Source of the DNA: Saccharomycopsis phalli
Lineage: Eukaryota; Ascomycota; Saccharomycetes; Ascoideales; Saccharomycopsidaceae
Length of the DNA: 64,000 nt
Assembly (NCBI GenBank): GCA_020342235.1
Contig: CP073219.1
Coordinates: forward strand, 744,001-808,000
Reading direction: 5' to 3'
Shown one piece after another: positions 37,144 through 46,318 of the stretch (the first letter of the stretch is position 1; every line of letters begins with the position of its first letter). The notes below the pieces were generated by a model that saw nothing but the letters and a program-made list of their open reading frames with translations, made no database searches and was not told the DNA's origin. The position numbers were made by a program, and so were the translations under genes.

Positions 37144-38109
37144 ATGTTAATCTCTCGAATTATGATTCGGCTGTTTGTAAATCGACAATCGGTTGCGAGA
37201 TTTAGCTCTTGCGCGGCTAGATTAAAATCTAATAGCGAGGAATTATATCTTCATCCAAAAGAATGGAAAAACTTGCCTTCTGAGCAAATATTTAAGCTCT
37301 ATGAAAAGAGAGTGTTGACTTTGGGCAAGCACTATACAAAGAACCAAGATGAGTTAAACGCCTTACTATCTACTGCAAAGGATACTGGCGCTTCACCAAG
37401 TGATATTCAAAGGGTGTACAACATCAGCAGCAATTTTTCTGACCAAGAATTAATTGCTGGAAAGTTGGAAGGATTTGATCCATTGGCGGAACCAACTATT
37501 CAACCTAATAAATTTGATGAGTATTCTTCCAAGGCCCAGGACTTGATTGACCAACACAGAACAACCAGAGAATACAATAGAATTGCTGCTTATGAATTAC
37601 CTTTATTGGCCAAGTATAGACAAGAGTATGTTCCACCAGCAAAGAACCAAGTGTTGCAAGTAAGGTACACCAACTACTTGGGAGAAAGCCACCCAGCAGA
37701 AAAGAAAGTTGTAATTAAATCCAAGTTTGACGATTTCTCTCAAGCAGCTGGTTTGAACGAGGTTGAGCAGCATAAGTTGAAGTTACTTCTCGGAAAAAGA
37801 TACAACCAACTTACTAACGAGATCCATTTATCGTTGGAGAGATACAAGTATCCTACTCAAAACTTGAAAGCCTTATTGTCGATTCTCGATAATCTTGTCA
37901 AAGAAGCAAAGACTGTAAGAGAGGGAGATGACGATTACAGCACATTACCTTTGGACACGAGAGCCTACAAGAGAAAACTTGAGTTTAAGCAAAAAAGAGA
38001 CCGTATTAATGCGTTCCCAAAAGAGTGGGCTAGACCACAAGATGCCCCTGTGAAGAAAAATGACATAGTGGGCAAATTGTTGGACGACTTGACGCAGAAT
38101 CCTAAATAG
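37144..38109 (+). CDS. RSM24: Mitochondrial small-subunit ribosomal protein mS35 (Rsm24)
   Basis: Component of the mitoribosomal small subunit. 321 residues from the ATG at 37144; the next ATG at 37162 (MIRLFVNRQSVARFSS) gives 315 residues with an equally good presequence and is nearly as likely. S. cerevisiae Rsm24 has 319 residues. The mS35 core is at about 195-275: KVVIKSKFDDFSQAAGLNEV, then HKLKLLLGKRYNQLTNEIHL and YPTQNLKALLSILDNLV. The rest is charged and helical. It converges with CEF1 over 41 bp. The perfect Cbf1-type palindrome just upstream fits co-regulation of respiratory and ribosomal genes. Confidence 0.85.
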   Translation: MLISRIMIRLFVNRQSVARFSSCAARLKSNSEELYLHPKEWKNLPSEQIFKLYEKRVLTLGKHYTKNQDELNALLSTAKDTGASPSDIQRVYNISSNFSDQELIAGKLEGFDPLAEPTIQPNKFDEYSSKAQDLIDQHRTTREYNRIAAYELPLLAKYRQEYVPPAKNQVLQVRYTNYLGESHPAEKKVVIKSKFDDFSQAAGLNEVEQHKLKLLLGKRYNQLTNEIHLSLERYKYPTQNLKALLSILDNLVKEAKTVREGDDDYSTLPLDTRAYKRKLEFKQKRDRINAFPKEWARPQDAPVKKNDIVGKLLDDLTQNPK

Positions 38110-38150
38110 ACTGATGCCTCTGTAAATAGTTATTAAAGCTATGGATTATA

Positions 38151-39797
38151 TTATGTAGTTTCGAGTCCCAGTTCCAAAGTGGAAGCGTAGTCAGAAGTGT
38201 GTTTTATCTGCTCTACTATACTCTTAGCCAATGATAAAGAGTGTTGCTTGTCAAGTTCATTATCGATTCCTGGCATGAAATAACTGCTCTGGCTGACAAT
38301 GTTTTGGATTTTTTCCAAGGCATTCGAATCAGTATTATTAAGCTGCATTTGAATCAAAGCAATTGCCTTCTTTCTGGCCACTGGTGAATTAGGTCGATCA
38401 TTGATATCATTCTTGATGACGTCTATCATGGTCTGATCAAACAACTCTTGTAAAGCATGATTACCAAAAACTGGACTCTGAGCAAGGTTATTTAGCACCT
38501 GTGAGTAGGACTGTATATTTGGTACTGGGAGTCCCTTGAGCTTGACTTCAGAGATATACTGTTCATCATCTGAATCTTCGGTCTCATGAGTCTCTTCTTG
38601 TGCGGCTGCAGGTTCTTCTTCGCTATCTGAACTGTCAATGCCAATCTCAAAGTCATTCTTGGGCTGTGGGAGAAGCGCGAATTTTTTCTTTAACTCGATT
38701 GCAATCTTCTTTAGGGACAATTTCTTTGTTTTATCTACGGTGGCCTTTGAGTCGGAATCCTCTGTGCCTTTCTCCAACAAAATAGAGCTGGAATCGTGAT
38801 ACGTGTGCAACTCCTTACCCAACTTGCGGATCCGCTCGTCTGTACTCTCAGGAGCGGTGTCCGTCTCCACGTTTTGGTTTGGAGCGGGTAGTTCCAACTT
38901 TTGCCGCTTGCTAACGAGCTCATCTTCATTTATAACTTCGTCGACAACCACTATACTTCCCTGGTCTGTCTTGCCGCTCTCTGCCTTTCTCTTTTTCGTT
39001 TTGACGTTTTGGTGTTCCAGACGGTTCACCATACGATCGAACTTCTTCTTATTCTCCTCGTCGTTTTTCTGCTCCTCTGTAACATCATAAACGGCAGCCA
39101 CTGGCTTTTGCTCAAACGGGATTTCCGCATTGTAGTCCATGAGATGCTTGTTCTTCTTCCTCTGGTTCTTGGATATCAACGAGAAGCTCAGATTGAATCC
39201 CGCGTTTCTGGCCTCCCTACGCTTCAGAAGCAACGCCAATCTATTGCTCTGGGCCAACATCCGTTCTCTTTGCTTCCGCTTGGCCTTTTTCCCCTGGGTG
39301 TTTGCCAATCTTGCGCGAGCTTCGCCAATCATCTCCTGTTCGTCCTCGTCGATTTCAATGGCATCTGGACGAGCCGGTTTTGATTCTGGCATGCTACTGT
39401 ATCCGTCCTTTGTGATGTCGAATTGCGGACCAATTGGTGCCCGAGCTTCCGGGTTGACACTGGCGGAATCCTCATCCTGCAAATCATCCAACAACTTTTG
39501 GTACCGTTCGATACACTGGTTAGGAGTGCGACCTACGAGCGGAGCGATGGTGTACCACTGGTTTGGGAGGATTTTTGCCATCAGAAGCAACTTTTCGTCT
39601 TCGACCGGGGACCACTCTGACTTTTTAATGCTGGGACTGAGCCAGTTGTTCCATCTTGCCTTGCACTGTTTAGCGGTTTTCCTGTTGAGCAAGGACGAAC
39701 AGCGGGACCACTGGGTCAAGCCGTACTTTGCCACTGCTACTTTCAAGATTTCGTCCTCTGTGTTTGTCCATAAACCGCCTCTAGCATACCCTGACAT
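38151..39797 (-). CDS. CEF1: Cef1/Cdc5, Myb-domain component of the NineTeen splicing complex
   Basis: Core pre-mRNA splicing factor, needed for spliceosome activation. 548 residues (590 in yeast). Two N-terminal Myb repeats: GGLWTNTEDEILKVAVAKYG with QWSRCSSLL, and EWSPVEDEKLL with LPNQWYTIAPLVGR. A conserved helical block, GEARARLANTQGKKAKRKQR (about 155-175), is typical of Cdc5. The middle contains basic nuclear signals and an acidic run. Codon 72 (39584-39582) is CTG at a position that is Asp in S. cerevisiae and His in human CDC5L. Confidence 0.96.
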   Translation of the reverse strand: MSGYARGGLWTNTEDEILKVAVAKYGLTQWSRCSSLLNRKTAKQCKARWNNWLSPSIKKSEWSPVEDEKLLLMAKILPNQWYTIAPLVGRTPNQCIERYQKLLDDLQDEDSASVNPEARAPIGPQFDITKDGYSSMPESKPARPDAIEIDEDEQEMIGEARARLANTQGKKAKRKQRERMLAQSNRLALLLKRREARNAGFNLSFSLISKNQRKKNKHLMDYNAEIPFEQKPVAAVYDVTEEQKNDEENKKKFDRMVNRLEHQNVKTKKRKAESGKTDQGSIVVVDEVINEDELVSKRQKLELPAPNQNVETDTAPESTDERIRKLGKELHTYHDSSSILLEKGTEDSDSKATVDKTKKLSLKKIAIELKKKFALLPQPKNDFEIGIDSSDSEEEPAAAQEETHETEDSDDEQYISEVKLKGLPVPNIQSYSQVLNNLAQSPVFGNHALQELFDQTMIDVIKNDINDRPNSPVARKKAIALIQMQLNNTDSNALEKIQNIVSQSSYFMPGIDNELDKQHSLSLAKSIVEQIKHTSDYASTLELGLETT

Positions 39798-39917
39798 TTT
39801 GATTATGGCGGTGCATGGACGGCCTCATATGCCAGTACCACGAGCCCTGCTACTCCGTTAGCGGGGAAGCCAGCCCATGGGAGTGGCACTGCACCGAGTG
39901 ATGCCACAGGCTAAGAA

Positions 39918-39924
39918 TGAGTCA
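39918..39924. promoter_or_regulatory. Gcn4-type site TGAGTCA upstream of ILV5
   Basis: A perfect TGASTCA palindrome lies 147 bp before the ILV5 start codon, the normal place for Gcn4 activation of amino-acid genes. A partial Leu3-like TCCGGCCCG follows at about 39966 and a TATATAT box at 40006-40012, 59 bp from the ATG. Confidence 0.7.
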
Positions 39925-40070
39925 CTTTACCCTTCCTTTACCGTGATTGGCTGCCTGTGAGATTCTCCGGCCCGATTTTTTTTTGGGCTTACCTGGTTGA
40001 GTGAGTATATATTGGACTATTTTTCGGACTGAAAATTTTCATTTTTCCAAAGTACAACCCCAGTTTCACA

Positions 40071-41252
40071 ATGCTTAGAAATTCCGTTGCTTCTGTCGCT
40101 CGTAGAGCCACCGCCAGCTCTGCTAGAAGAGCTCTTTCCACCAGAGCTGTCCTTGCCAGCCAACGTCCAACTTTGAAGAAGCAACTCCCTCTTGCTACCA
40201 GAGGCCTCAAGACCATCAACTTTGGTGGTGTCGAGGAGGTTGTCCACGAGAGAGCCGACTGGCCAAGAGAGAAGTTGCTTGAGTACTTCAAGAACGACAC
40301 TCTTGCCCTCATTGGATACGGATCCCAAGGTTACGGCCAGGGATTGAACTTGAGAGACAACGGTCTCAATGTCATCATTGGTGTCAGAAAGGACGGTGCT
40401 TCCTGGAAGGCTGCCATTGAGGACGGCTGGGTTCCAGGTGAGAACCTCTTTGACGTCCACGAGGCCGTCAAGAAGGGTACCTTCATCATGAACTTGCTTT
40501 CTGACGCTGCCCAGTCCGAGACCTGGGAAAGCATCAAGCCATTGATCACCAAGGACAAGACCTTGTACTTCTCCCACGGTTTCTCTGTCATCTTCAAGGA
40601 CTTGACCCACGTCGAGCCACCAAAGGACGTCGATGTCATCTTGGTTGCTCCAAAGGGTTCCGGAAGAACTGTCAGATCCCTCTTCAAGGAGGGAAGAGGT
40701 ATCAACTCCTCGTACGCCATCTTCAACGACGTCACCGGAAAGGCCCAGGAGAAGGCCTTGGCTCTTTCCATCGCCGTTGGATCCGGTTACGTCTACGAGA
40801 CTACCTTCGAGAAGGAAGTCGTCTCTGACCTCTATGGTGAGAGAGGATGCTTGATGGGAGGTATCCACGGTATGTTCCTCGCCCAGTACGAGGTCTTGAG
40901 AGAGAACGGCCACTCTCCATCGGAGGCTTTTAACGAGACCGTCGAGGAGGCCACCCAATCCTTGTACCCATTGGTTGGTAAGTACGGTATGGACTACATG
41001 TACGATGCCTGCTCCACCACCGCCAGAAGAGGTGCTTTGGACTGGTACCCAATCTTCAAGAAGGCCTTGAAGCCGGTATTTGAGGACTTGTACGAGTCTG
41101 TCAGAAACGGATCTGAGACCAAGAGATCCTTGGAGTTCAACTCCCAGCCAGACTACAGAGAGAAGTTGGCCGAGGAGTTGGATGTCATCCACAACATGGA
41201 GATCTGGAACGTCGGAAAGGAGGTTAGAAAGTTGCGTCCAGAGAACAACTAA
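40071..41252 (+). CDS. ILV5: Ilv5, mitochondrial ketol-acid reductoisomerase
   Basis: Second step of valine and isoleucine synthesis: NADPH- and Mg-dependent isomeroreduction of acetolactate and acetohydroxybutyrate in the mitochondrial matrix. 393 residues (395 in yeast). Arg/Ser/Ala-rich presequence (about 1-45), Rossmann NADPH motif GYGSQGYGQGLNLRD (about 85-99), and the KARI-specific EKEVVSDLYGERGCLMGG with metal-binding Asp253 and Glu257. Strong codon bias (TTG/CTC for Leu, GCC, AAG, no in-frame CTG seen) shows very high expression; it leaves a long open frame on the opposite strand that is not a gene. In S. cerevisiae Ilv5 also packages mtDNA. Confidence 0.98.
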   Translation: MLRNSVASVARRATASSARRALSTRAVLASQRPTLKKQLPLATRGLKTINFGGVEEVVHERADWPREKLLEYFKNDTLALIGYGSQGYGQGLNLRDNGLNVIIGVRKDGASWKAAIEDGWVPGENLFDVHEAVKKGTFIMNLLSDAAQSETWESIKPLITKDKTLYFSHGFSVIFKDLTHVEPPKDVDVILVAPKGSGRTVRSLFKEGRGINSSYAIFNDVTGKAQEKALALSIAVGSGYVYETTFEKEVVSDLYGERGCLMGGIHGMFLAQYEVLRENGHSPSEAFNETVEEATQSLYPLVGKYGMDYMYDACSTTARRGALDWYPIFKKALKPVFEDLYESVRNGSETKRSLEFNSQPDYREKLAEELDVIHNMEIWNVGKEVRKLRPENN

Positions 41253-42265
41253 GTAATATTTTGAAATCACGCCGGGGTTAATTGTCACGGAAAAATTACC
41301 CATTGCCATGGAAAAACAAAAGCTGTTATTACTACATATTGTATATTAAAGTTAAGAGACGGTCAATTAGCGAGTCTGCTTCAGCTTAGCTGCGTGGACA
41401 AGTATACATCATTAATGAATTGTAGTCTCACTGCCTTAATAATTTTCTTTGAGAAAACCTTGTTTGGCTCGATGTTTTATAATATTTTTTTTAGTCTAGA
41501 AGCTTATCCTTCACTTGCCAGTCATCTGTCGATAAATTCCGTGATCTACCAATGTCTCAAATCTTTGTCATAAAATTTATGCAGTACTAATGATTTACGT
41601 TGTATCTTCATTAATTGCGCCTGTAAACGGCAATGTTATAAAACAATTTTTTTTCCAGCAATTCGACTTGACCTAAATGAATTGGGTTTGCTATCTTGTG
41701 CTCAAGAGCATTAGATACTGCCCCAGACAGTGTTGAATTTGAAGGGGCAGATGTCTCGTAAGCGAACTACTTGTAAATACAGATTTGGAAATTGCATACC
41801 TCAAATCAGGGATATCACCTAAATACACATGTGTGTTGCCATTTGCGATCGTGAATACCAGCCCTTGGCCTGATTAGTTCACATATCAAACCTCGAGCAG
41901 AAACATATTGATAGACATTGTATGCATGCCAATGTAGGGGCCTCTTGAGTTGTTTCAACGTTAAACCCTTTTCGTGCGACCAAAAGAGAAACCGCCAGTG
42001 ATGGTGGCTTTATGTAATTGATAAATGTCAAATGACCGCATTTATAGTCTATGGAATTTCCATAATGACATTTTGATTTCAAACTACCCATTTAAATTGC
42101 AAGTCTTTGAATACAACAGTAGCGTCTGTGGGTATAATAGGCAATGTCTTTGAGACATTGTTTCATACGCGAACCATATTTAGGTGGACGTAAGTGGTGA
42201 AACTTCGCAAAGTCATATAAATACTTATATAGCGTAAGTAATCCGTTCATTTCCGTACTGTGTCA
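41253..42265. other. 1-kb upstream region of the aspartyl protease gene
   Basis: No open frame resembles a gene. A perfect 8-bp inverted repeat with a 3-nt loop, CAATGTCTTTGAGACATTG, lies at 42142-42160, and a TATAAATA box at 42216-42223, 43 bp before the protease ATG. The long upstream region suits a regulated secreted enzyme. Confidence 0.5.
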
Positions 42266-43747
42266 ATGCATCTTCTTCTTACTGTCATTCCTTTTATATC
42301 AGCCGTATACGCCACACAGACCTCGGAGGAGGGTGTGGTAAAGTTGGATATTACCAAACGCTACCGGCACAATGATATTGTCAAACGGTCACAGGGCTTC
42401 ATCCTGACCGATGTCACTCAAACAAACGACTCTTTCTATGAGACAGAAGTGTCCTTTGGTAGTCCAAAACAAAACATCACGCTATTAGTTGACACTGGGT
42501 CTTCAGATACTTGGGTACATGATGTCCTGTTCAATAACAGCCCAACGGTTGCAAAGTACGGCACTTATAACATATCTGCCTCGAAAAATTCCAAGGACAT
42601 CAAAACAAACTTTTCTGCTACTTACAACGATGGGAAGACCGATTCTGGGTACTATGTTAAAGACTCCTTTAGCATTGGCAACTCCAAGACGCTCAGTGAT
42701 TTCCAGTTTGCTGTGGTTACAAAAGCAGAGGACGATATTGGCATCTTGGGCTTGGGTCCAAAGGACAATGAAAACACCACCAATGTTTACGAAAACCTTC
42801 CAATATCGTTATACAAAAAAGGAATCATTGGTAGCCCGGTTTTCAGTTTATCATTGGACGCCTCGGGAGAAAAGGGATCTTTGATGTTTGGTGAGACCCA
42901 GGCCTCTAAATATTCCCAAGGAAATCTTGTGAAATGTCCAATGGGTCTCACCGGTGGAAAGTACACCCATTATGCTGTTGCCCTTGCTGGATTGTACCAA
43001 GAGAAGCGAGGCATTCTGTTCCGCACCGCATATGTCAATCTAGATACCGGATACACTACAATCCAGTTGCCAAGCGAAATATTCAACCTTGCAGGCAAAT
43101 TGTTCAACATCTCGTACTTCCAGGAAATGGACAGATATTACACTGATTGCAACACTCTGGCGGAATTTACCGTGGGTTTTGCCAAGCCAAATCCGGATCC
43201 ATTGAACAATTCGAGCATCCCACTCAGCAACTTGAGTATCCCACTCAGCAACATGGTTTCCCAAATTATTGTGGTCAACAATACCCAGCAGTGCTTGCTT
43301 GGGATATCCAGAAACTCAAAGAACCAATTTGTGTTTGGAGACATGTTCTTTAGAAACGTATACACCGAGTTTGATGTGATGAATCAGCAGGTCTCCTTTG
43401 CAAAATCCAAATTCATCGGCGGAAACGATCAGCCTTCCGGCGCTGACGCGTCTTCAATTACCGACGCGCCTTCAGCTACCGACATGCCTTCAGCCACCGA
43501 CAATGGTGCCACTACTACTTTGCAATCTGACAGTGCACAAAACTTCGCTGCGTCGCCTGATTCCATTTCTCAAAGTTGGCCACACTTTAGTAATAGTGGG
43601 TTCGCCTATGGACTCACTGGTTTTGATGGTGGTTCTTACAGCCCAGGTGACAATGCGGGTAGTAGTAGTGGTCCTTTGGGTAAGATAGTTGCTCCTATTC
43701 GCAATTTCTTAACCCGGCCAGGAAGAGCTCTATTTGGTCGTCACTAA
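42266..43747 (+). CDS. Secreted pepsin-family aspartyl protease (Bar1/Sap/yapsin-like)
   Basis: 493 residues. The ATG at 42266 gives a clean signal peptide (MHLLLTVIPFISAVYA), then a short propeptide with two possible Kex2 sites (ITKR, about 33, and IVKR, about 43). First active-site motif LLVDTGSSDTWV (about 80); second motif VNLDTGYTTIQL (about 262), where the usual D-[ST]-G-[ST] has Tyr at the fourth place. Only three Cys remain in the mature enzyme (KCPMGL, TDCNTL, QQCLLG), so the N-lobe disulfide of Saps is missing. The C-terminal 90 residues are Ser/Thr/Ala-rich with DAPSATDMPSATD repeats and no hydrophobic GPI end, so the protein is probably released. Substrate unknown. Confidence 0.8.
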   Translation: MHLLLTVIPFISAVYATQTSEEGVVKLDITKRYRHNDIVKRSQGFILTDVTQTNDSFYETEVSFGSPKQNITLLVDTGSSDTWVHDVLFNNSPTVAKYGTYNISASKNSKDIKTNFSATYNDGKTDSGYYVKDSFSIGNSKTLSDFQFAVVTKAEDDIGILGLGPKDNENTTNVYENLPISLYKKGIIGSPVFSLSLDASGEKGSLMFGETQASKYSQGNLVKCPMGLTGGKYTHYAVALAGLYQEKRGILFRTAYVNLDTGYTTIQLPSEIFNLAGKLFNISYFQEMDRYYTDCNTLAEFTVGFAKPNPDPLNNSSIPLSNLSIPLSNMVSQIIVVNNTQQCLLGISRNSKNQFVFGDMFFRNVYTEFDVMNQQVSFAKSKFIGGNDQPSGADASSITDAPSATDMPSATDNGATTTLQSDSAQNFAASPDSISQSWPHFSNSGFAYGLTGFDGGSYSPGDNAGSSSGPLGKIVAPIRNFLTRPGRALFGRH

Positions 43748-43869
43748 ATGTGAGTCAGCCGGCCGATATATATACGTTCGATCATGTTCTTATGCACAAT
43801 TCTACAGCACCCTTGAATACAATTTAATATATACTCCCAAACGGAGTGTTTTACAAAAATCAAACCTAA

Positions 43870-44598
43870 CTATTTCTTAGAGTCTTTGGCAATTTTCTTA
43901 TAGTGCTCCAACTCACGATAAGTCTTTTCCAACTCCAGCTTCAATTTCTCATTAGACGCACTAAGCTCGGCCACGGCTTGGTCGGTCAACAATTTCTCCA
44001 AAGTCCATTTCTCAATATTGTTGGTCTCATTCTCCTTCAACCGTTTAATATATTCCACCGCTCTTTGCAAAATCTGCGCCTTATTGGTCTCTGGGGTAGG
44101 CAACAAGTTGGACAATTCTTTAATACCCGCATTGATGTTCTCTCTTCTGCGTCTCTCAACTTCCTTGTGATTGTCGCGTCGGATCCGGTGCCAATCGTCA
44201 GTTCCAGGGGCAGGTCTGGAGTTACCAGCATGACCAGCCAAACTGTTTTGTTGCTGTTGCGCTTGCTGTGATTGCTCAACGTGAGCTTGCAACGCGTGCG
44301 CGTGAGCCTGTTGTTGCGCTTGCTGGGCTTGCTGTTGCGCTTGAACTCGTTGATTTTTCAACAATTGGTTATAGTCGGTGTATCCCAGGATGTCGCTGTT
44401 TCTAAGTTTGGTGAGATCCTCAATTTCTTTGTTGGTGGTATCGCTCGCGTGGTTCACGTCTCCAGAGCCTTCTTGGTAGTTGGCTTGGTGAGAAAGTAAA
44501 GCAGAGTCAATAACATTAATATCGTCCTTTTTCCCGTCACCTTTGGCTCTTAATTTTTTAGCCGAGTCGTCTAAATTATCATTAGGTCTTTTACTCAT
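43870..44598 (-). CDS. CBF1: Cbf1, bHLH-leucine-zipper centromere/promoter binding factor
   Basis: Binds CACGTG/RTCACRTGAY. In S. cerevisiae it acts at CDEI of centromeres and MET genes; in CTG-clade yeasts it controls sulfur, respiratory and ribosomal protein genes. 242 residues. The basic region and helix 1 (DNHKEVERRRRENINAGIKE, about 143-162), helix 2 (NKAQILQRAVEYIKRLKE) and zipper-like NIEKWTLEKLLTDQ are very close to yeast Cbf1. A Gln/Ala-rich stretch (about 85-120, with His-Ala repeats) precedes it. Its upstream spacer carries four matching elements. Confidence 0.96.
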   Translation of the reverse strand: MSKRPNDNLDDSAKKLRAKGDGKKDDINVIDSALLSHQANYQEGSGDVNHASDTTNKEIEDLTKLRNSDILGYTDYNQLLKNQRVQAQQQAQQAQQQAHAHALQAHVEQSQQAQQQQNSLAGHAGNSRPAPGTDDWHRIRRDNHKEVERRRRENINAGIKELSNLLPTPETNKAQILQRAVEYIKRLKENETNNIEKWTLEKLLTDQAVAELSASNEKLKLELEKTYRELEHYKKIAKDSKK

Positions 44599-45280
44599 TT
44601 TTTATATTCATGTAATGTCCAAATATCAAAAATGTGTAATGTGCTTCTCGGGACGCGTCTGCTATGTTAGTATATCATGTGTCTAGAAGGGTGAATGTCA
44701 TGAGGTCAAAGTCACACCATTATCACAAGGGAACCAAAACAAGACAAATAAAATAGGTAATGTGACTTACAAAGAAAAACAGTTTCTCAAAAAAAATAAC
44801 TTTGTAATAACAATAAGAACAAGTTAAATCTAGCGGAATTGCAAAATAAACTAAACAAAAAAGGCGGAATTCACTCGCTATTTACTATAAACTCCCGCCT
44901 CTTATCATTCCCGTGGTTAGGCGGCCCTGTGCAAAATGAATTGCATTCTGATTGGTGGTCAGGTGTGGCGGTCATGTGGTATCCACCAACATTAGTTACC
45001 CGGAGCAGGCACGCTTTGCGGAGACAGGCCCAGCGGAGACAGGTCCACGCGGCTAATGTACCACCGTGTACTATGCAGATGGAAAATCATAACTTGCACT
45101 ATAATTCAAAATGCCAATGACTACAATGACTTACCCGTGGAAACGCGTCTGTTATCCTCAGGATAACACACGTGGCGATTTCACATGATATACACGTGTC
45201 ATACCATCACATGATATTACACTTGCATGACATTGCTGTGAAGGACATCGTTATTACTGCGTGATTGAAAACTATTCATC
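44599..45280. promoter_or_regulatory. CBF1/HIT1 divergent promoter with clustered Cbf1-type sites
   Basis: Within 49 bp near HIT1 there are CACGTG at 45169-45174, TCACATGATAT at 45181-45191, CACGTG at 45193-45198 and TCACATGATAT at 45207-45217. All four fit or nearly fit CACRTG, and the last is a full ATCACATGAT. They lie 64-112 bp before the HIT1 ATG and about 570-620 bp upstream of CBF1. A 15-bp doublet GCGGAGACAGG (45018 and 45033) lies further up. No gene is seen in the spacer. Confidence 0.65.
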
Positions 45281-45767
45281 ATGGACAAATGTGGTATATG
45301 CAAACTTCAACCGTCCAAGTATAAATGCCCAAAATGCAAGATACCTTAGTATGTACTGCTCGAATGCATGAATCATACTAACATCCAGCTGTTCGCTTCA
45401 GTGTTTCAAGAGTCCTGATCATGTACACACAGGGAACGTAACTGAGACCAACGATCTAGAAGCTAAGCCGCTTCGTGAAGAGAATCTCTCAAAATTATCT
45501 GCCAAATCACAGAAGCTTCTTCAGAATGAGAAGTTGCGCAAATTGTTGGAAATACCCCAGTTGCAGGTTCAATTGAGGATTTTGTTTGAAATATACAGTA
45601 ACTCTGCGATTACAAAAGAGCCGATACCAGATGACAGAATGGAAATTGCCGTGAAGAAATTGGAGACATTAAGGACGGCCGGAATCCATGAGAACCAGCT
45701 AGTGGAGGAATTCTGTCAGTTGTTTGAGTCCGCGAGCACAGGTGCCGAGGAAGAGGACAAAGTCTAG
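45281..45767 (+). CDS. HIT1: Hit1, zinc-finger HIT box C/D snoRNP assembly factor (one intron)
   Basis: Partner of Rsa1 in box C/D snoRNP assembly. Exon 1 is 45281-45348 and exon 2 is 45389-45767; 148 residues (164 in yeast). The 40-nt intron (45349-45388) has donor GTATGT, branch site TACTAAC and acceptor CCAG. Without splicing the frame stops at once; splicing restores the HIT finger CGICKLQPSKYKCPKCKIPY then CSLQCFKSPDHVH, with all eight zinc ligands. The C-terminal ISKLETLR-like segment, VKKLETLRTAGIHENQLVEE, matches the yeast end. Confidence 0.93.
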
Positions 45768-46318
45768 TTGTGTGAAATTTGGGGCAGAATTTGCCATGGT
45801 TTGGCTGAATTACAGGCATTTAATAGCCCAGACACTTGGTTTCAAAGATTTAGTACAAAGTACCTATCTTTCCCAAGACCAATATTAAACTATTGGTCTC
45901 GATACCTTTTCGCGAAACTCAAAAGTGTTGCTGAGAATTCGATAAATTGTGTGCTCAAAATGGCCAAGAGCTATTAAGTAGAATGTCTGTTGCAAAGAAT
46001 ATTTGGACTGCTCAAGATTAATTCCACCATGCTGGCCTAATGCGTTGGAATAACCATCCATAGTTGGTAATCTAGCCAAAATGAGTATTTACCAAATTGT
46101 AGACTTGACTAAACTTTCAAAGAATATAAATAGTCTTACACCAAAGACTATTTCACGCCAAATCAAGGGCATCTCTCAACTTGCCAAATGTATACCAATG
46201 CGGCGTTACCTTCTCGAGGAGGCTTCAGGTCACGATGTCAGAAAATGGTCAACGATGCCTGCTGGATTATAGAGATACAGAAAAGAAACCGAGCTAAAAT
46301 ATTGGCAACTTGAAGTTA
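45768..46318. other. Spacer between HIT1 and the Zn2Cys6 gene
   Basis: 551 bp on the 5' side of the regulator gene. It holds a 63-codon open frame at 46081-46272 with an ATG in a good A-rich context, which I do not call as a gene: it resembles no family I know, though it could be an upstream frame in a long leader. Nothing else is recognised. Confidence 0.45.

Noticed and set aside
40017-41309. A 430-codon minus-strand frame opposite ILV5
   Set aside because: Codon bias of a highly expressed gene removes antisense stops. The predicted protein (Gly/Leu/Val/Ser-rich) resembles nothing.
44839-45120. A 93-codon frame in the CBF1-HIT1 spacer
   Set aside because: It begins without an ATG, contains the 15-bp doublet and resembles no protein; the region behaves as a promoter.
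46081-46272. A 63-codon frame before the Zn2Cys6 gene
   Set aside because: It has a plausible ATG but no recognisable family or composition signal. It may be an upstream frame of the regulator; not supported as a gene.
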